Of a DNA stretch of 64,000 nucleotides, positions 35,765 to 47,645 are shown piece after piece (the first letter of the stretch is position 1; each line of letters begins with the position of its first letter). The notes under the pieces were generated by a model. The model made no database searches and was not told the DNA's origin. It saw only the letters and a list, made by a program, of their open reading frames with translations. The translations under genes and the position numbers were made by a program. Source of the DNA: Phocoena phocoena (lineage: Eukaryota > Chordata > Mammalia > Artiodactyla > Phocoenidae); the NCBI RefSeq assembly GCF_963924675.1, contig NC_089224.1, positions 48,093,158 to 48,157,157 of the forward strand. The letters run 5' to 3'.

Positions 35765-36763
35765 ATAAGAAATGCAAAAGAAGGAAACGACCTATAATAA
35801 CGAACCCAAAACAATATAGAAAATGGGAATAGGAACATACATATCGATAATTACCTTAAATGTAAATGGACTAAATGCTCCCACCAAAAGACACAGATTG
35901 GCTGAATGGATACAAAAACAAGACCCTTATATATGCTGTCTACAAGAGACCCACCTCAGACCTAGAGACACATACAGACTGAAAGTAAGGGGATGGAAAA
36001 AGATATTCCATGCAAATGGAAACCAAAAGAAAGGTGGAGTAGCATTTCTCATATCAGACAAAATAGACTTTAAAATAAGGACTATTAAAAGGGATAAAGA
36101 AGGACACTACATAATGATCAAGGGATCGATCCAAGAAGAAGATATAACAATTGTAAATACTTATGCACCCAACATAGGAGCACCTCAATACGTAAGGCAA
36201 ATACTAACAGCCATAAAAGGGGAAATTGACAGTAACACATTCATAGTAGGGGACTTTAACACCCCACTTTCACCCATGGACAGATCATCCAAAATGAAAA
36301 TAAATAAGGAAACACAAGCTTTAAATGATACATTAAACAAGATGGACTTAATTGATATTTATAGGACACTCCATCCAAAAACAACAGAATACACATTTTT
36401 CTCAAGTGCTCATGGAACATTCTCCAGGATAGATCATATCTTGGGTCACAAATCAAGCCTTGGTAAATTTAAGAAAATTGAAATTGTATCAAGTATCTTT
36501 TCTGACCACAACGCCATGAGACTAGATATCAATTACAGGAAAAGATCTGTAAAATATACAAACACATGGAGGCTAAACAATACACTACTTAATAATGAAG
36601 TGATCACTGAAGAAATCAAAGAGGAAATAAAAAAATACCTAGAAACAAATGACAATGGAGACACAACGACCCAAAACCTATGGGATGCAGCAAAAGCAGT
36701 TCTAAGGGGGAAGTTTATAGCAATACAAGCCCACCTTAAGAAGCAGGAAACATCTCAAATAAA

Positions 36764-36818
36764 CAACCTAACCTAAAAAAAAAAAAAAAAAAAAAAAAAA
36801 ATAAAACAACCTAACCTT
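36764..36818 (+). mobile_element. Poly(A)-only micro-insertion with duplicated target
   Basis: ORF2 reads 'aaacaacctaacct', then about 26 A and 'taa', then 'aaacaacctaacct' again before normal ORF2 continues. This is a poly(A) tract flanked by a 14-bp direct repeat, as expected if an L1 endonuclease nick was primed by a poly(A) tail and the rest of the RNA was never copied. It places a TAA stop in ORF2. Confidence 0.75.
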
Positions 36819-37167
36819 GCACCTCAAGCAATTAGAGAAAGAAGAACAAAAAAGCCCCAAAGCTAGCAGAAGGAAAGAAATCATAAAAATCAGATCAGAA
36901 ATAAATGAAAAAGAAATGAAGGAAACGATAGCAAAGATCAATAAAACTAAAAGCTGGTTCTTTGAGAAGATAAACAAAATAGATAAACCACTAGCCAGAC
37001 TCATCAAGAAAAAAAGGGAGAAGACTCAAATCAATAGAATTAGAAATGAGAAAGGAGAAATAACAACTGACACTGCAGAAATAAAAAAAATCATGAGAGA
37101 TTACTACAAGCAACTCTATGCCAATAAAATGGACAATCTGGAAGAAATGGACAAATTCTTAGAAATG

Positions 37168-38701
37168 CACAACCTGCCAAGACTGAATCAGGAAGAAATA
37201 GAAAATATGAACAGACCAATCACAAGCACTGAAATTGAAACTGTGATTAAAAATCTTCCAACAAACAAAAGCCCAGGACCAGATGGCTTCACAGGTGAAT
37301 TCTATCAAACGTTTAGAGAAGAGCTAACACCTATCCTTCTCGAACTCTTCCAAAATATAGCAGAGGGAGGAACACTCCCAAATTCCTTCTACGAGGCCAC
37401 CATCACGTTGATACCAAAACCAGACAAGGATGTCACAAAGAAAGAAAACTACAGGCCAATATCACTGATGAACATAGATGCAAAAATCCTCAACAAAATA
37501 CTAGCAAACAGAATCCAACAGCACATTAAAAGGATCATACACCATGATCAAGTGGGGTTTATTCCAGGAATGCAAGGATTCTTCAATATACGCAAATCTA
37601 TCAATGTGATAAACCATATTAACAAATTGAAGGAGAAAAACCATATGATCATTTCAATAGATGCAGAGAAAGCTTTCGACAAAATTCAACACCCATTTAT
37701 GATAAAAACCCTCCAGAAAGTAGGCATAGAGGGAACTTTCCTCAACATAATAAAGGCCATATATGACAAGCCCACAGCAAACATCATCCTCAATGGTGAA
37801 AAACTGAAAGCATTTCCACTAAGATCAGGAACAAGACAAGGTTGCCCACTCTCACCACTCTTATTCAACATAGTTTTGGAAGTTTTAGCCACAGCAATCA
37901 GAGAAGAAAAGGAAATAAAAGGAATCCAAATCGGTATAACCTTCCAAGACTGAACCAGGAAGAAATAGAAAATACAAACAGACCAATCACAACCACTGAA
38001 ATAGAGACTGTGATTAGAAATCTTCGAACAAACAAAAGCCCAGGACCAGATGGCTTCACAGGCGAATTCTACCAAACATTTAGAGAAAAGATAACACCTA
38101 TCCTTCTCAAACTCTTCCAAAATATAGCAGAGGGAACAACACTCCCAAACTCATTCTACGAGGCCACCGTCACCCTGATACCAAAACCATAGAAAGATGT
38201 CACAAAGAAAGAAACTACAGGCCAATAACACTGCTGAACATAGATGCAAAAATCCTCAACAAAATATGAGCAAACAGAATCCAACAGCACATTAAAAGGA
38301 TCATACACCATGATCAAGTGGGGTTTACCCCAGGAAAGTAAGGATTCTTCAATATACGCAAATCAATCAATGTGATAAACCATATTAACAAATTGAAGGA
38401 GAAAAACCATACGATCATCTCAATAGAAAGCAGAGAAAGCTTTTGACAAAATTCAACACCCATTTATGATAAAAACCCTGCAGAAAGTAGGCATAGAGGG
38501 AACTTTCCTCAACATAATAAAGGCCATATATGACAAACCCACAGCCAAGATCATCCTGGATGGTGAAAAACTGAAAGCATTTCCACTAAGATCAGGAACA
38601 AGACAAGGTTGCCCACTCTCACCACTCTTATTCAATATAGTTTTGGAAGTTTTAGCCACAGCCATCAGAGAAGAAAAGGTAATAAAAGGAATCCAAATCG
38701 G
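37168..38701 (+). repeat. 767-bp partial duplication inside ORF2
   Basis: Copy 1 is about 37,168-37,934 and copy 2 about 37,935-38,701. The phrase 'ggaatccaaatcgg' ends both (37,921 and 38,688), and 'ccaagactgaa-caggaagaaatag' opens both, offset 767 bp. Copy 2 begins 'tataaccttccaag', like the older L1 at about 42,810, and is more decayed in its first 500 bp (TAG at 38,190, lost A near 38,210, further changes near 38,264 and 38,335). Its last 240 bp are nearly identical to copy 1. Confidence 0.88.
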
Positions 38702-39146
38702 AAAAGAAGAAGTAAAGCTGTCACTGTTTGCAGATGACATGATACTATACATAGAGAATCCTAAAGATGCTACCAGAAAACTACTAGAGCTAATCAATGA
38801 ATTTGGTAAAGTAGCAGGATACAAAATTAATGCACAGAAATCTCTGGCATTCCTATATACTAATGATGAAAAATCTGAAAGTGAAATCAAGAAAACACTC
38901 CCATTTACCATTGCAACAAAAAGAATAAAATATCTAGGAATAAACCTACCTAAGGATACGAAAGACCTGTATGCAGAAAATTATAAGACACTGATGAAAG
39001 AAATTAAAGATGATACAAATAGATGCAGAGATATACCATGTTCTTGGATGGGAAGAATCAACATTGTGAAAATGACTCTACTACCCAAAGCAATCTACAG
39101 ATTCAATGCAATCCCTATCAAACTACCACTGGCATTTTTCAATGAA

Positions 39147-39182
39147 AAACTAGAACTAGAACTAGAACTAGAACTAGAACAA
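39147..39182 (+). repeat. In-frame hexamer expansion in ORF2
   Basis: Five copies of ctagaa (39,150-39,179) encode repeated Leu-Glu just after 'LAFFNEK'. The older L1 has a single 'gaactagaac' at the same place (about 44,031). The expansion keeps the frame. Confidence 0.85.
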
Positions 39183-40469
39183 AAAATTTCGCAATTTGTA
39201 TGGAAACACAAAAGACCCCGAATAGCCAAAGCAATCTTGAGAACGAAAAAAGGAGCTGGAGGAATCAGGCTCCCTGACTTCAGACTATACTACAAAGCAA
39301 CAGTAATCAAGACAGTATGGTACTGGCACAAAAACAGAAAGATAGATCAGTGGAACAGGATAGAAAGCCCAGAGATAAACCCACGCACATATGGACACCT
39401 TATCTTTGATAAAGGAGGCAGGAATGTACAGTGGAGAAAGGACAGCCTCTTCAATAAATGGTGCTGGGAAAACTGGACAGGTACATGTAAAAGTATGAGA
39501 TTAGATCACTCCCTAACACCATACACAAAAATAAGCTCAAAATGGATTAAAGACCTAAATGTAAGGCCAGAAACTATCAAACTCTTAGAGGAAAACATAG
39601 GAAGAACACTCTATGACATAAATCACAGCAAGATCCTTTCTGACCCACCTCCTAGAGTAATGGAAATAAAAACAAAAGTAAACAAATGGGACCTAATGAA
39701 ACTTCAAAGCTTTTGCACAGCAAAGGAAACCATAATCAAGACCAAAAGACAACCCTCAGAATGGGAGAAAACATTTGCAAATGAAGCAACTGACAAAGGA
39801 TTAATCTCCAAAATTTACAAGCAGCTCAATAACAAAAAAACAAACAACCCCATCCAAAAATGGGCAGAAGACCTAAACAGACATTTCTCCAAAGAAGATA
39901 TACAGAATGCCAACAAACACATGAAAGAATGCTCAACATCATTAATCATTAGAGAAAGGCAAATCAAAACTACAATGAGATATCATCTCACATCAGTCAG
40001 AATGGCCATCATCAAAAAATCTAGAAACAATAAATGCTGGAGAGGGTGTGGAGAAAAGGGGACACTCTTGCACTGCTGGTGGGAATGTGAATTGGTTCAG
40101 CCACTATGGAGAACAGTATGGAGGTTCCTTAAAAAACTACAAATAGAATTACCATATGACCCAGCAATCCCACTACTGGGCATATACCCTGAGAAAACCA
40201 AAATTCAAAAGGAGTCATGTACCAAAATGTTCACTGCAGCTCTATTTACAATAGCCCGGAGATGGAAAGAACCTAAGCACCCATCATCAGACGAATGGAT
40301 AAAGAAGATGTGGCACATATACACAATGGAATATTACTCAGCCTTAAAAAGAAATGAAATTGAGTTATTTGTAATGAGATGGATAGACCTAGAGTCTGTC
40401 ATACAGAGTGAAGTAAGTCAGAAAGAAAAAGACAAATACCGTATGCTAACACATATATATGGAATTTAA

Positions 40470-40920
40470 GGAAAAAAATGTCATGAAGAACCTAGGGATA
40501 AGACAGGAATAGAGGCGCAGACCTACTGGAGAACGGACTTGAGGATATGGGGAGGGGGAAGGGTGAGTTTTGACAGGGCGAGAGAGAGTCATGGACATAT
40601 ACACACTAACAAACGTAGTAAGGTAGATAGCTAGGGGGAAGCAGCCGCAAGGCACAGGGATATTAGCTCGGGGCTTTGGGACAGCCTGGAGGGGTGGGAT
40701 GGGGAGAGTGGGAGGGAGGGAGACGCAAGAGGGAAGACACATGGGAGCATATGTATATGTATAGCTGATTCACTTTGTTATAAAGCAGAAGCTGACACAC
40801 TATTGTAAAGCAATTATACCTCAATAAAGATGTTAAAAAAAAATTAAATTAAATAAATAAATAAATAAAAATAAAAAAAATAAAATAAAAAAGACTGATT
40901 AAAAAAAAAAAAAAAAAAAA
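40470..40920 (+). terminator. Younger L1 3' UTR, polyadenylation signal and tail
   Basis: The 3' UTR starts after the ORF2 stop and has a G-rich block at about 40,540-40,570 and 40,680-40,725, common in L1 3' UTRs. AATAAA lies at 40,823-40,828. A long A/T-rich tail (40,833-40,890), the short unique piece 'gactgatt' and a final run of about 20 A (40,901-40,920) follow. Confidence 0.8.
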
Positions 40921-41459
40921 GAAAAGAATTGAAGACAGCCCCAGAGACCTCTGGGACATTAAACACACAAACATTCGCATTATAGGGGTCCCAAAAGGAG
41001 AAGACAGAAAGGACCCGAGAAAATATTTGAAGAGATTATAGTCAAAAATTTTCCTAACATGGGAAAGGAAATAGCCACCCAATTCCAGGAAGTGCAGAGA
41101 GTCCCAGGCAGGATAAACCCAAGGAGAAACACACAGAGACACACAGTAATCAAATTGACAAAAATTAAAGACAAAGAAAAATTATTAAAAGCGATAAGGG
41201 AAAACAACAAATAACATACAAGGGAACTCCCATAAGGTTAACAGCTGATTTCTCAGCAGAAACTCTACAAGCCAGAAGGAGGTGGCACAATATAGTTAAA
41301 TTGATGAAAGGGGAGAAACTACAACCAAGATTACTCTACCCAGCAAGGATCTCATTCAGATTCGACGGAGAAATCAAAAGCTTCACAGACAAGCAAAAGC
41401 TAAGAGAATTCAGCACCAGCAAACCAGCTCTACAACAAATGCTAAAGGAACTTCTCTAA
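40921..41459 (+). pseudogene. Older L1 ORF1, 3' fragment
   Basis: It encodes the RRM and C-terminal domain of ORF1 in broken frames. Matches to the intact ORF1 are clear at 'cattataggggtcccaaaag', 'ctcattcagattcgacgg' and the end 'atgctaaaggaacttctcta'. Single-base losses occur near 40,955 and 41,198. Its 5' part lies before the younger L1. Confidence 0.8.
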
Positions 41460-41517
41460 GTGGGAAATGCAAGAGAGGAAAAGGAACTACAAAACCAAAC
41501 CAAAAACAATTAAGAAA

Positions 41518-44500
41518 ATGGTCAAAGGAACATACATATTTAAGAAACCTTAAATGTGAATGGATTAAATGCTCCAACCAAAAGATACAGGCTTGCTGAA
41601 TAGATACAAAAACAAGACCCATATATATGCTGGCTACAAGAGAGCCAATTCAGACCTAGGGACACATACAGATTGAAAGTGAAGGGATGGAAAAAGATAT
41701 TCCATGAAAATGGAAATCAAAGGAAAGCTGGAGTAGCAATACTCATATCAGATAAAATAGACTTTAAAATAAAAAATGTTACAAGAGACAAGGAAGGACA
41801 CTACATAATGATCAAGGGATCAATCCAAGAAGAAGATATAACAATTATAAATATATATGTACCCAACATAGAAGCACCTCAATACATAAGGCAAATACTA
41901 ATAGCTATAAAAGAGGAAATTGACAGTAACACAATAATAGTGGGGGACTTTAACATCTCACTTACACCAATGGAAAGATCATCCAGACAGAAAAGTAATA
42001 AGGAAACAGAAGTTTTAAATGACACAATAGACCAGACAGATTTAATTGATATTTGTAGGACATTCCACCTGAAAGTGGCAGTTCTTCTCAAGTGCACACG
42101 GAACATTCTTCAGGATAGATCACATCTTGGGTCACAAATCAAGCCTCAGTAAATTCAAGAAAATTGAATTCATATCAAGCATCTCTTCTGGCCACAATGC
42201 TATGACATTAGAAATAAATTACAGGGAAAAGAAGGTAAAAAACATAAATATATGGAGACTAAACAATATGTTACCAAAAAGCCAAGAGATCACTGAAGAA
42301 ATCAAAGAGGAAATAAAAAAATACCTAGAGACAAATGACAATGAAAACACGATGATCCAAAACCTATGGGATACAGTAAAAGCAGTTCTAAGAGGGAAGT
42401 TTATAGCAATACAATCCTACCTCAAGAAACAAGAAAAATCTCAAATAAACAATCTAACCTTACACCTAAAGGAACTAGAGAAAGAATAACAAACAAAACC
42501 CCAAGTTAGTAGAAGGAAAGAAATCATAAATATCGGAGCAGAAATAAATGAAATAGAAACCACGAAAACAATAGCAAAGATCAATAAAACTAAAAGTTGT
42601 TCTTTGAGAAGATAAACAAAATTGATAAATCTTTAGCCAGACTCATCAAGAAAAAGAGGGAGAGGACTCAAATCAATAAAATTAGAAATGAAAAAGGAGA
42701 AGTCACAATGTACACCACAGAAATACAAAGCATCATAAGCGATTACTACAAGCAACTCTATGCCAATAAAATGGACAACCTGGAAGAAATGGATAAATTC
42801 CTAGAAAGTTATAACCTTCCAAGACTGAACCAGGAAGAAATAGAAAATATGAACAGACCAAACACAAGTAATAAAATTGAAACGGTGATTAAAAATCTTC
42901 CAACAAACAAAAGTCCAGTGCCAGATGGCTTCATAGGTGAATTCTATCAAACATTTAGAGAAGAGCTAACACCCATCCTTCTTAAACTCTTCCAAAAAAA
43001 ATTGCAGAGGAAGGAACACTCCCAAGATCATTCTATGAGGCCACTATCACCCTGATACCAAAACCAGACATTGTGACCAGATGTCACAAAAAAAAAGAAA
43101 ATTATAGACCAATATCACTGATGAATATAGATGCAAAAATACTCAACAAAATACTATCAAACAGAATCCAACAACACATTAAAAGGTTCATACACTATGA
43201 TCAAGTGGGATTTTTCCCAGGGATGCAAGGATTCTTCAATATATGCAAATCAATCAATGTGATATACCATACTGACAAATTGAAGAATAAAAACCATATG
43301 ATCGTCTCAATAGATGCAGAAAAAGCTTTTGACAAAATTCAACACCGATTTATGATACAAATCCTCCAGAAAGTGGGCACAGAGGGAACCTACCTCAACA
43401 TAATAAAGGCCATATATGACAAACCCACAGCAAACATCATTCTCAATGATGAAAAACTGAAAGCATTTCCTCTATGATCAGGAACAAGACAAGGAGGCCC
43501 ACTCTTGCAACTATTATTCAACATAGAGTTTTGGAACTCCTAGCCACAGCAATCAGAGAAGAAAAGAAATAAAAGGAATACAAATTGGAAAAGAAGAAGT
43601 AAAACTGTCATTGTTTGCAGATGACATGATACCATACGTACAGAATACTAAAGATGCTACAAGAAAACTACTAGAGCTAATCAGTGAATTTGGTAAAGTT
43701 GCAGGATACAAAATTAATGCACAGAAATCTCTTGCATTCCTTTACACTAATGATGAAAAATCTGAAAGAGAAATTAAGGAAACACTCCCATTTACCACTG
43801 CAACAAAAAGAATAAAATACCTAGGAATAAACCTACCTAAGCAGACAAAAGCCCTGTATGCATAAAACTGTAAGACACTGATGAAAGAAATTGAAGATGA
43901 TACCAACAGATGGAGAGCTTTACCATGTTCTTGGATTGGAAGAATCAATATTGTGAAAATGACTATACTACCTAAAGCTATCTACAGATTCAGTGCAATC
44001 CCTATCAAATTACCAATGGCAGTTTTTACAGAACTAGAACAAAAAAATCTTAAAATTTGTATGGAGACACAAAAGACCCCAAATAGCTAAAGCAATCTTG
44101 AGGGGAAAAAACGGAGCTTGAGGAATCAGACTCCCTGACTTCAGACTATACTACAAAGCTACAGTAATCAAGACTATGGTACTGGCACAAAAATAGAAAT
44201 ATAGATCAATGGAACAGGATAGAAAGCCCAGAGATAAACGCACACACCTATGGTCAACTAATCTATGACAAAGGAGGCAAGGATATACAATGGAGAAAAG
44301 ACAGTCTCTTCAATAAGTGGTGCTGGGAAAGCTGGACAGCTACATGTAAAAGAATGAAATTAGAACACTCCCTAACACCATACACAAAAATAAACTCAAA
44401 ACGGATTAGAGACCTAAATGTAAGATTGGATATTATAAAACTCTTAGAGGAAAACATAGGAAGAACACTCTGATATAAACCACAGCAAGATCTTTTTTGA

Positions 44501-45335
44501 CACACCTCTTAGAATAATGGAAATAAAAACAAAAATAAACAAATGGGACCTAATGAAATTTAAAAGCTTTTGCACAGCAAAGGAAACTATAAACAAGACA
44601 AAAAGAGAACCGTCAGAATGGGAGAAAATATTTGCAAATGAATCAACGAACAAAGGATTATTCTCCAAAGTATATAAACAGCTCATGCAGCTCAATATTA
44701 AAAAAAGAAACAACCCAATCAAAAAATGGGAGGAAGATCTAAATAGACATTTCTCCAAAGAAGACATACAGTTGGCCAAGAGGTACATGAAAAGGTGTTC
44801 AACATCACTAATTATTAGTGAAATGCAAATCAAAACTACAATGAGGTATCACTTCACACCAGTTACATGGGCATCATCAGAAAATCTACAAACAACAAAT
44901 GCTGGAGAGGGTGTGGAGAAAAGGGAACCCTCTTGCACTGTTGGTGGGAATGTAAATTGATACAGCCACTGTGCAAAACAGTATGGAGGTTCCTTAAAAA
45001 AACTAAAGTTAAAATTACCATATGACCCAGCAATCCCACTACTGGGCATATACCCCGAGAAAACCATAATTCAAAAAGACACATGCACCCCAGTGATCAT
45101 TGCAGCACTAATTACAATAGCCAGGTCATGGAAGCAACCTAAATGTCCATCATCAGATGAATGGATAAAGAAGATGTGGTACATATATACAATGGAATAT
45201 TACTCAGCCATAAAAAGGAACGAAATTGGGTCATTTGTAGAGATGTGGATGGACATAGAGACTGTCATACAGAGTGAAGTAAGTCATAAAGAGAAAAACA
45301 AATGTCATATATTAACGCATATATGTGGATCTTAG
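41518..45335 (+). pseudogene. Older L1 ORF2, decayed
   Basis: The domain order is preserved but the frame is broken into at least eight pieces. Endonuclease motifs ('VGDFNISL' at about 41,938) are followed by the linker (42,127-42,489) and the reverse transcriptase A motif '[11 protein letters not shown]' (about 43,307). The catalytic 'FADDM' is at 43,614, and the C-terminal end at 45,093-45,335 reads '[17 protein letters not shown]'. The start is degraded by a deletion near 41,535. It cannot make protein. Confidence 0.88.
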
Positions 45336-45565
45336 AAAAATGGTACAGATGAACCACTTTTCAGGGCAGAAATTGAGACACAGATGTAGAGGACAAACAT
45401 ATGGACACCAAGGGGGGAAAGCGGTGGGTGGTGGTGGTGGTGGTGTGATGAACTGGGAGATTGGGATTGACATGTATACACTGATGTGTATAAAACTGAT
45501 GACTAATAAGGACCTGCTGTATAAAAAATAAATAAAATAAAATTCAAAAAAATAAAATAAAATCA

Positions 45566-46600
45566 GAAAACCATAATGACACTAAAAACACCAAAACAAA
45601 AACAGAACCACCTTATTGGTCATCAATGGTGGTTGCTAGGACAAAAACTTGTAGTCTGAAAATTGAAAAATAAAAGGAAAGAATAAAGCATTTATCCCTA
45701 TTTTTCTGTATGGACTCTATTTTATTGTACCTAAAAAGTTGATGAGACAGTTCTATGAAAAAGACTTCAGTTAATAAATGCAAAATTAATGATACAATTA
45801 GATCATCATTATTTTACAACATCAAATGAAATAATACATGCAGGCAATAATCGCAGATGCTACAATCATTAGGTAAATGATGATGAGAACATCTGCAATG
45901 GATGAATTAGGCTGACCCCACATGAGTCCACCGATCAATCTGAACATCACTAAGTGTGGGAGAATTGGGTATTTTGTTCCTCACAATGTGATGCAATAGG
46001 AAGGACACAGCACCACTATGAATTATTCCTGCCTAAAAAACTACCTAAATTCAATAATGCTTCTAAATCTGAATTTCAGTTAATAGGAAAAGTGTAGTCT
46101 AGAAGAGTAAGTGAAATGACACCATGAAGAATGTGTCAATCGACCAAACCCAAAGTGTAGAATGTTCTGGAACCAATAATCTAAATTTCTCAACAACTCA
46201 ACGCCTTGAAAAAGAGGGACCACGTGTGTGTGTGTGTGTTTGTGTGTGTGAGGGGAACTGTTATAGAATAAAGGAGACTTAGACATAAACATGTGCAGTT
46301 TGCAATGTATGGATCTCATTTAGGTAATGAGTTGGAAGGGAACAAAATAATGTATAAGGATACCTTTGAGAGTCTCCGGGCAATAGCGATATAAAATAGG
46401 TATTAGATTATACTAAGGAATTCCCATTAATTCTGCTGGATGCAATACTGGAATGGTTGCTGCGTATTTTAACAATACCTTTATCAGTTAACGATGCATA
46501 CTGAACTACTTATGGGTGAAATGATATGATGTCTAAGATTTGTTTTTAAAGAATCCACCCTAAAAAAAATTGGGGTTGAGAGAGGGATGGATAAAGCAAG
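45566..46600. other. Unassigned DNA with a (GT)n microsatellite
   Basis: No gene. A (GT)n run occupies about 46,224-46,250. The rest is AT-rich and may be an old LINE-derived stretch, without firm landmarks. Confidence 0.35.
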
Positions 46601-46609
46601 AAGAGGAAA

Positions 46610-47200
46610 ATGTTGATAATTTTTGAAGCTAGGTGATGATAGCATTAAGATGTATATTACTATTCTGTCTCTTTCAGTGTATATTTGAACATTCCGATAA
46701 AAAATCCAGAAAGTACAAAAAGATAGTATATTATAATCATGGTGAATTGATTTAAAATTTTTAAGGTCTGTTTCACATCAGAAAATCTACCAATGTAATT
46801 TAATGCATGAGTAGATGAAAAGATTTAGGGATCCCATTAGATCCAGGAAACATCATTTAATAAAGTCAACAACCATCCATACTAATACACTTAAGGGATA
46901 GAAGAAAAGGTGTTTAATGTAATGAAGGGCAGCTAAACAATGCATACAACTATTAAACTCATTACTGAAATATTTTAAAAATTGCATTTAAACTCAGGAA
47001 GAAGACAAGGATATCTGTTTTCAGTATTCTATTACAATGCATGTCCTAGCCAGTACAATTTGAAAAGGGTAAAAGAAGCACGATACAGAAATTGGAAAGA
47101 AAGAAAGAATTTCTCATTATTTATGTGTGTATGTTATCTATGTCTATTTAGAAAACCCCAAAATTGGCTACTAAGAGTACTGGAATGGAACATGTTCAGA
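46610..47200 (+). repeat. Old LINE remnants (3' end and L1 ORF2 pieces)
   Basis: About 46,617-46,705 ('tttttgaagctaggtgatg', 'tatattactattctgtctc') resembles a mammalian LINE 3' end. About 46,850-47,170 keeps L1 ORF2 traces: 'gaagacaaggatatctg', 'ctattacaatgcatgtcctagcc' and 'gaaaaccccaaaattggc'. It is highly decayed. Confidence 0.5.
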
Positions 47201-47303
47201 CTAGAAATACTGCAGGGAATTGGTAATAAAAAAACTTTACCCCTATATCATAAACATTTTCCTGTTTCAATGACTGCATAATATGCAAATGGGAGCACTG
47301 GAT

Positions 47304-47545
47304 TAGACTTGCAATTTTTTTTTTTTTTTTTTTTTTTTTCCGGTACGCGGGCCTCTCACTGTTGTGGCCTCTCCCGCTGCGGAGCACAGGCTCCGGACGC
47401 GCAGGCTCAGCGGCCATGGCTCACGGGCCCAGCCGCTCCGCGGCATGTGGGATCTTCCCAGACCGGGGTACGAACCCGTGTCCCCTGCATCGGCAGGCGG
47501 ACTCTCAACCACTGCACCACCAGGAAAGCCCCTAGACTTGCAATT
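47304..47545 (-). mobile_element. CHR-type SINE with target-site duplication
   Basis: The SINE body (47,317-47,532, reversed, long poly(T) at left) is flanked by a perfect 13-bp repeat, tagacttgcaatt, at 47,304-47,316 and 47,533-47,545. It is close in sequence to the copy at 20.7 kb. Short frames within it are shadows. Confidence 0.92.
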
Positions 47546-47559
47546 TTTTAATTACGTTT

Positions 47560-47645
47560 GTAGGTCTTAGGCAAGTCCCTCATTTCTCTGGCTCTTAGTT
47601 TTCTCATCTGTAAAACAAATTATGGATTACCTGATCATTAGGATC
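47560..47645 (+). repeat. MIR SINE fragment
   Basis: 'gtcttaggcaagtccctc' and 'cttagttttctcatctgtaaaac' match the second half of MIR. Confidence 0.6.

Larger units (their letters stand above)
35823..40469 (+). pseudogene. L1 ORF2, disrupted (endonuclease / reverse transcriptase)
   Basis: It spans the normal ORF2 order. The endonuclease (35,823-36,776, 317 residues) shows 'TLNVNGL', 'LQETH', 'GDFNTPL', 'RIDHILG' and 'SDHNAM', so the catalytic residues are present. The next frame (36,817-37,953) holds the linker and the first reverse transcriptase motifs, '[11 protein letters not shown]' and '[12 protein letters not shown]'. The last (38,466-40,469, 667 residues) repeats part of these, then has the catalytic FADD at 38,727-38,738 and the C-terminal Cys-rich segment ([14 protein letters not shown]). 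Three breaks disable it: a stop at the poly(A) insertion (36,776), a stop and frameshifts around the duplication (37,953; TAG at 38,190), and decay up to 38,460. The endonuclease alone could be made as a truncated product. Family ORF2 is normally about 1,275 residues. Confidence 0.92.
31267..40935 (+). mobile_element. Younger full-length L1 inserted in the older L1
   Basis: The body runs from 31,285 ('gggggaagatggcgg') to the poly(A) ending at 40,920. Near-identical flanks gaaaagaaatggaga (31,267-31,281) and gaaaagaattgaaga (40,921-40,935), with two mismatches, are the target-site duplication. The older L1 ORF1 continues across them. In order it holds a CpG-rich 5' UTR, three tandem arrays, intact ORF1, broken ORF2, a 3' UTR and a tail. 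At about 9.6 kb it exceeds the usual 6-7 kb because of expanded 5' UTR repeats and a duplicated ORF2 segment. Full-length state and intact ORF1 suggest a moderately young age, but ORF2 damage makes it non-autonomous. Confidence 0.92.
40921..45545 (+). mobile_element. Older full-length L1, 3' part (split)
   Basis: It resumes ORF1 of the older element exactly where it was interrupted ('gaagacagccccagagacc'). It contains the rest of ORF1, a decayed ORF2 and a 3' UTR ending in an A/T-rich tail at about 45,515-45,565. Many single-base indels and stops across ORF2 mark it as older than the insert. A (GGT)n stretch at 45,425-45,446 lies in the 3' UTR. Confidence 0.88.

Noticed and set aside
29940..45570. 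Target-site duplication of the older L1
   Set aside because: 'ataaaattcag' before 30,000 and 'ataaaatcag' after 45,550 look alike, but both lie in A-rich sequence and the match could be chance.
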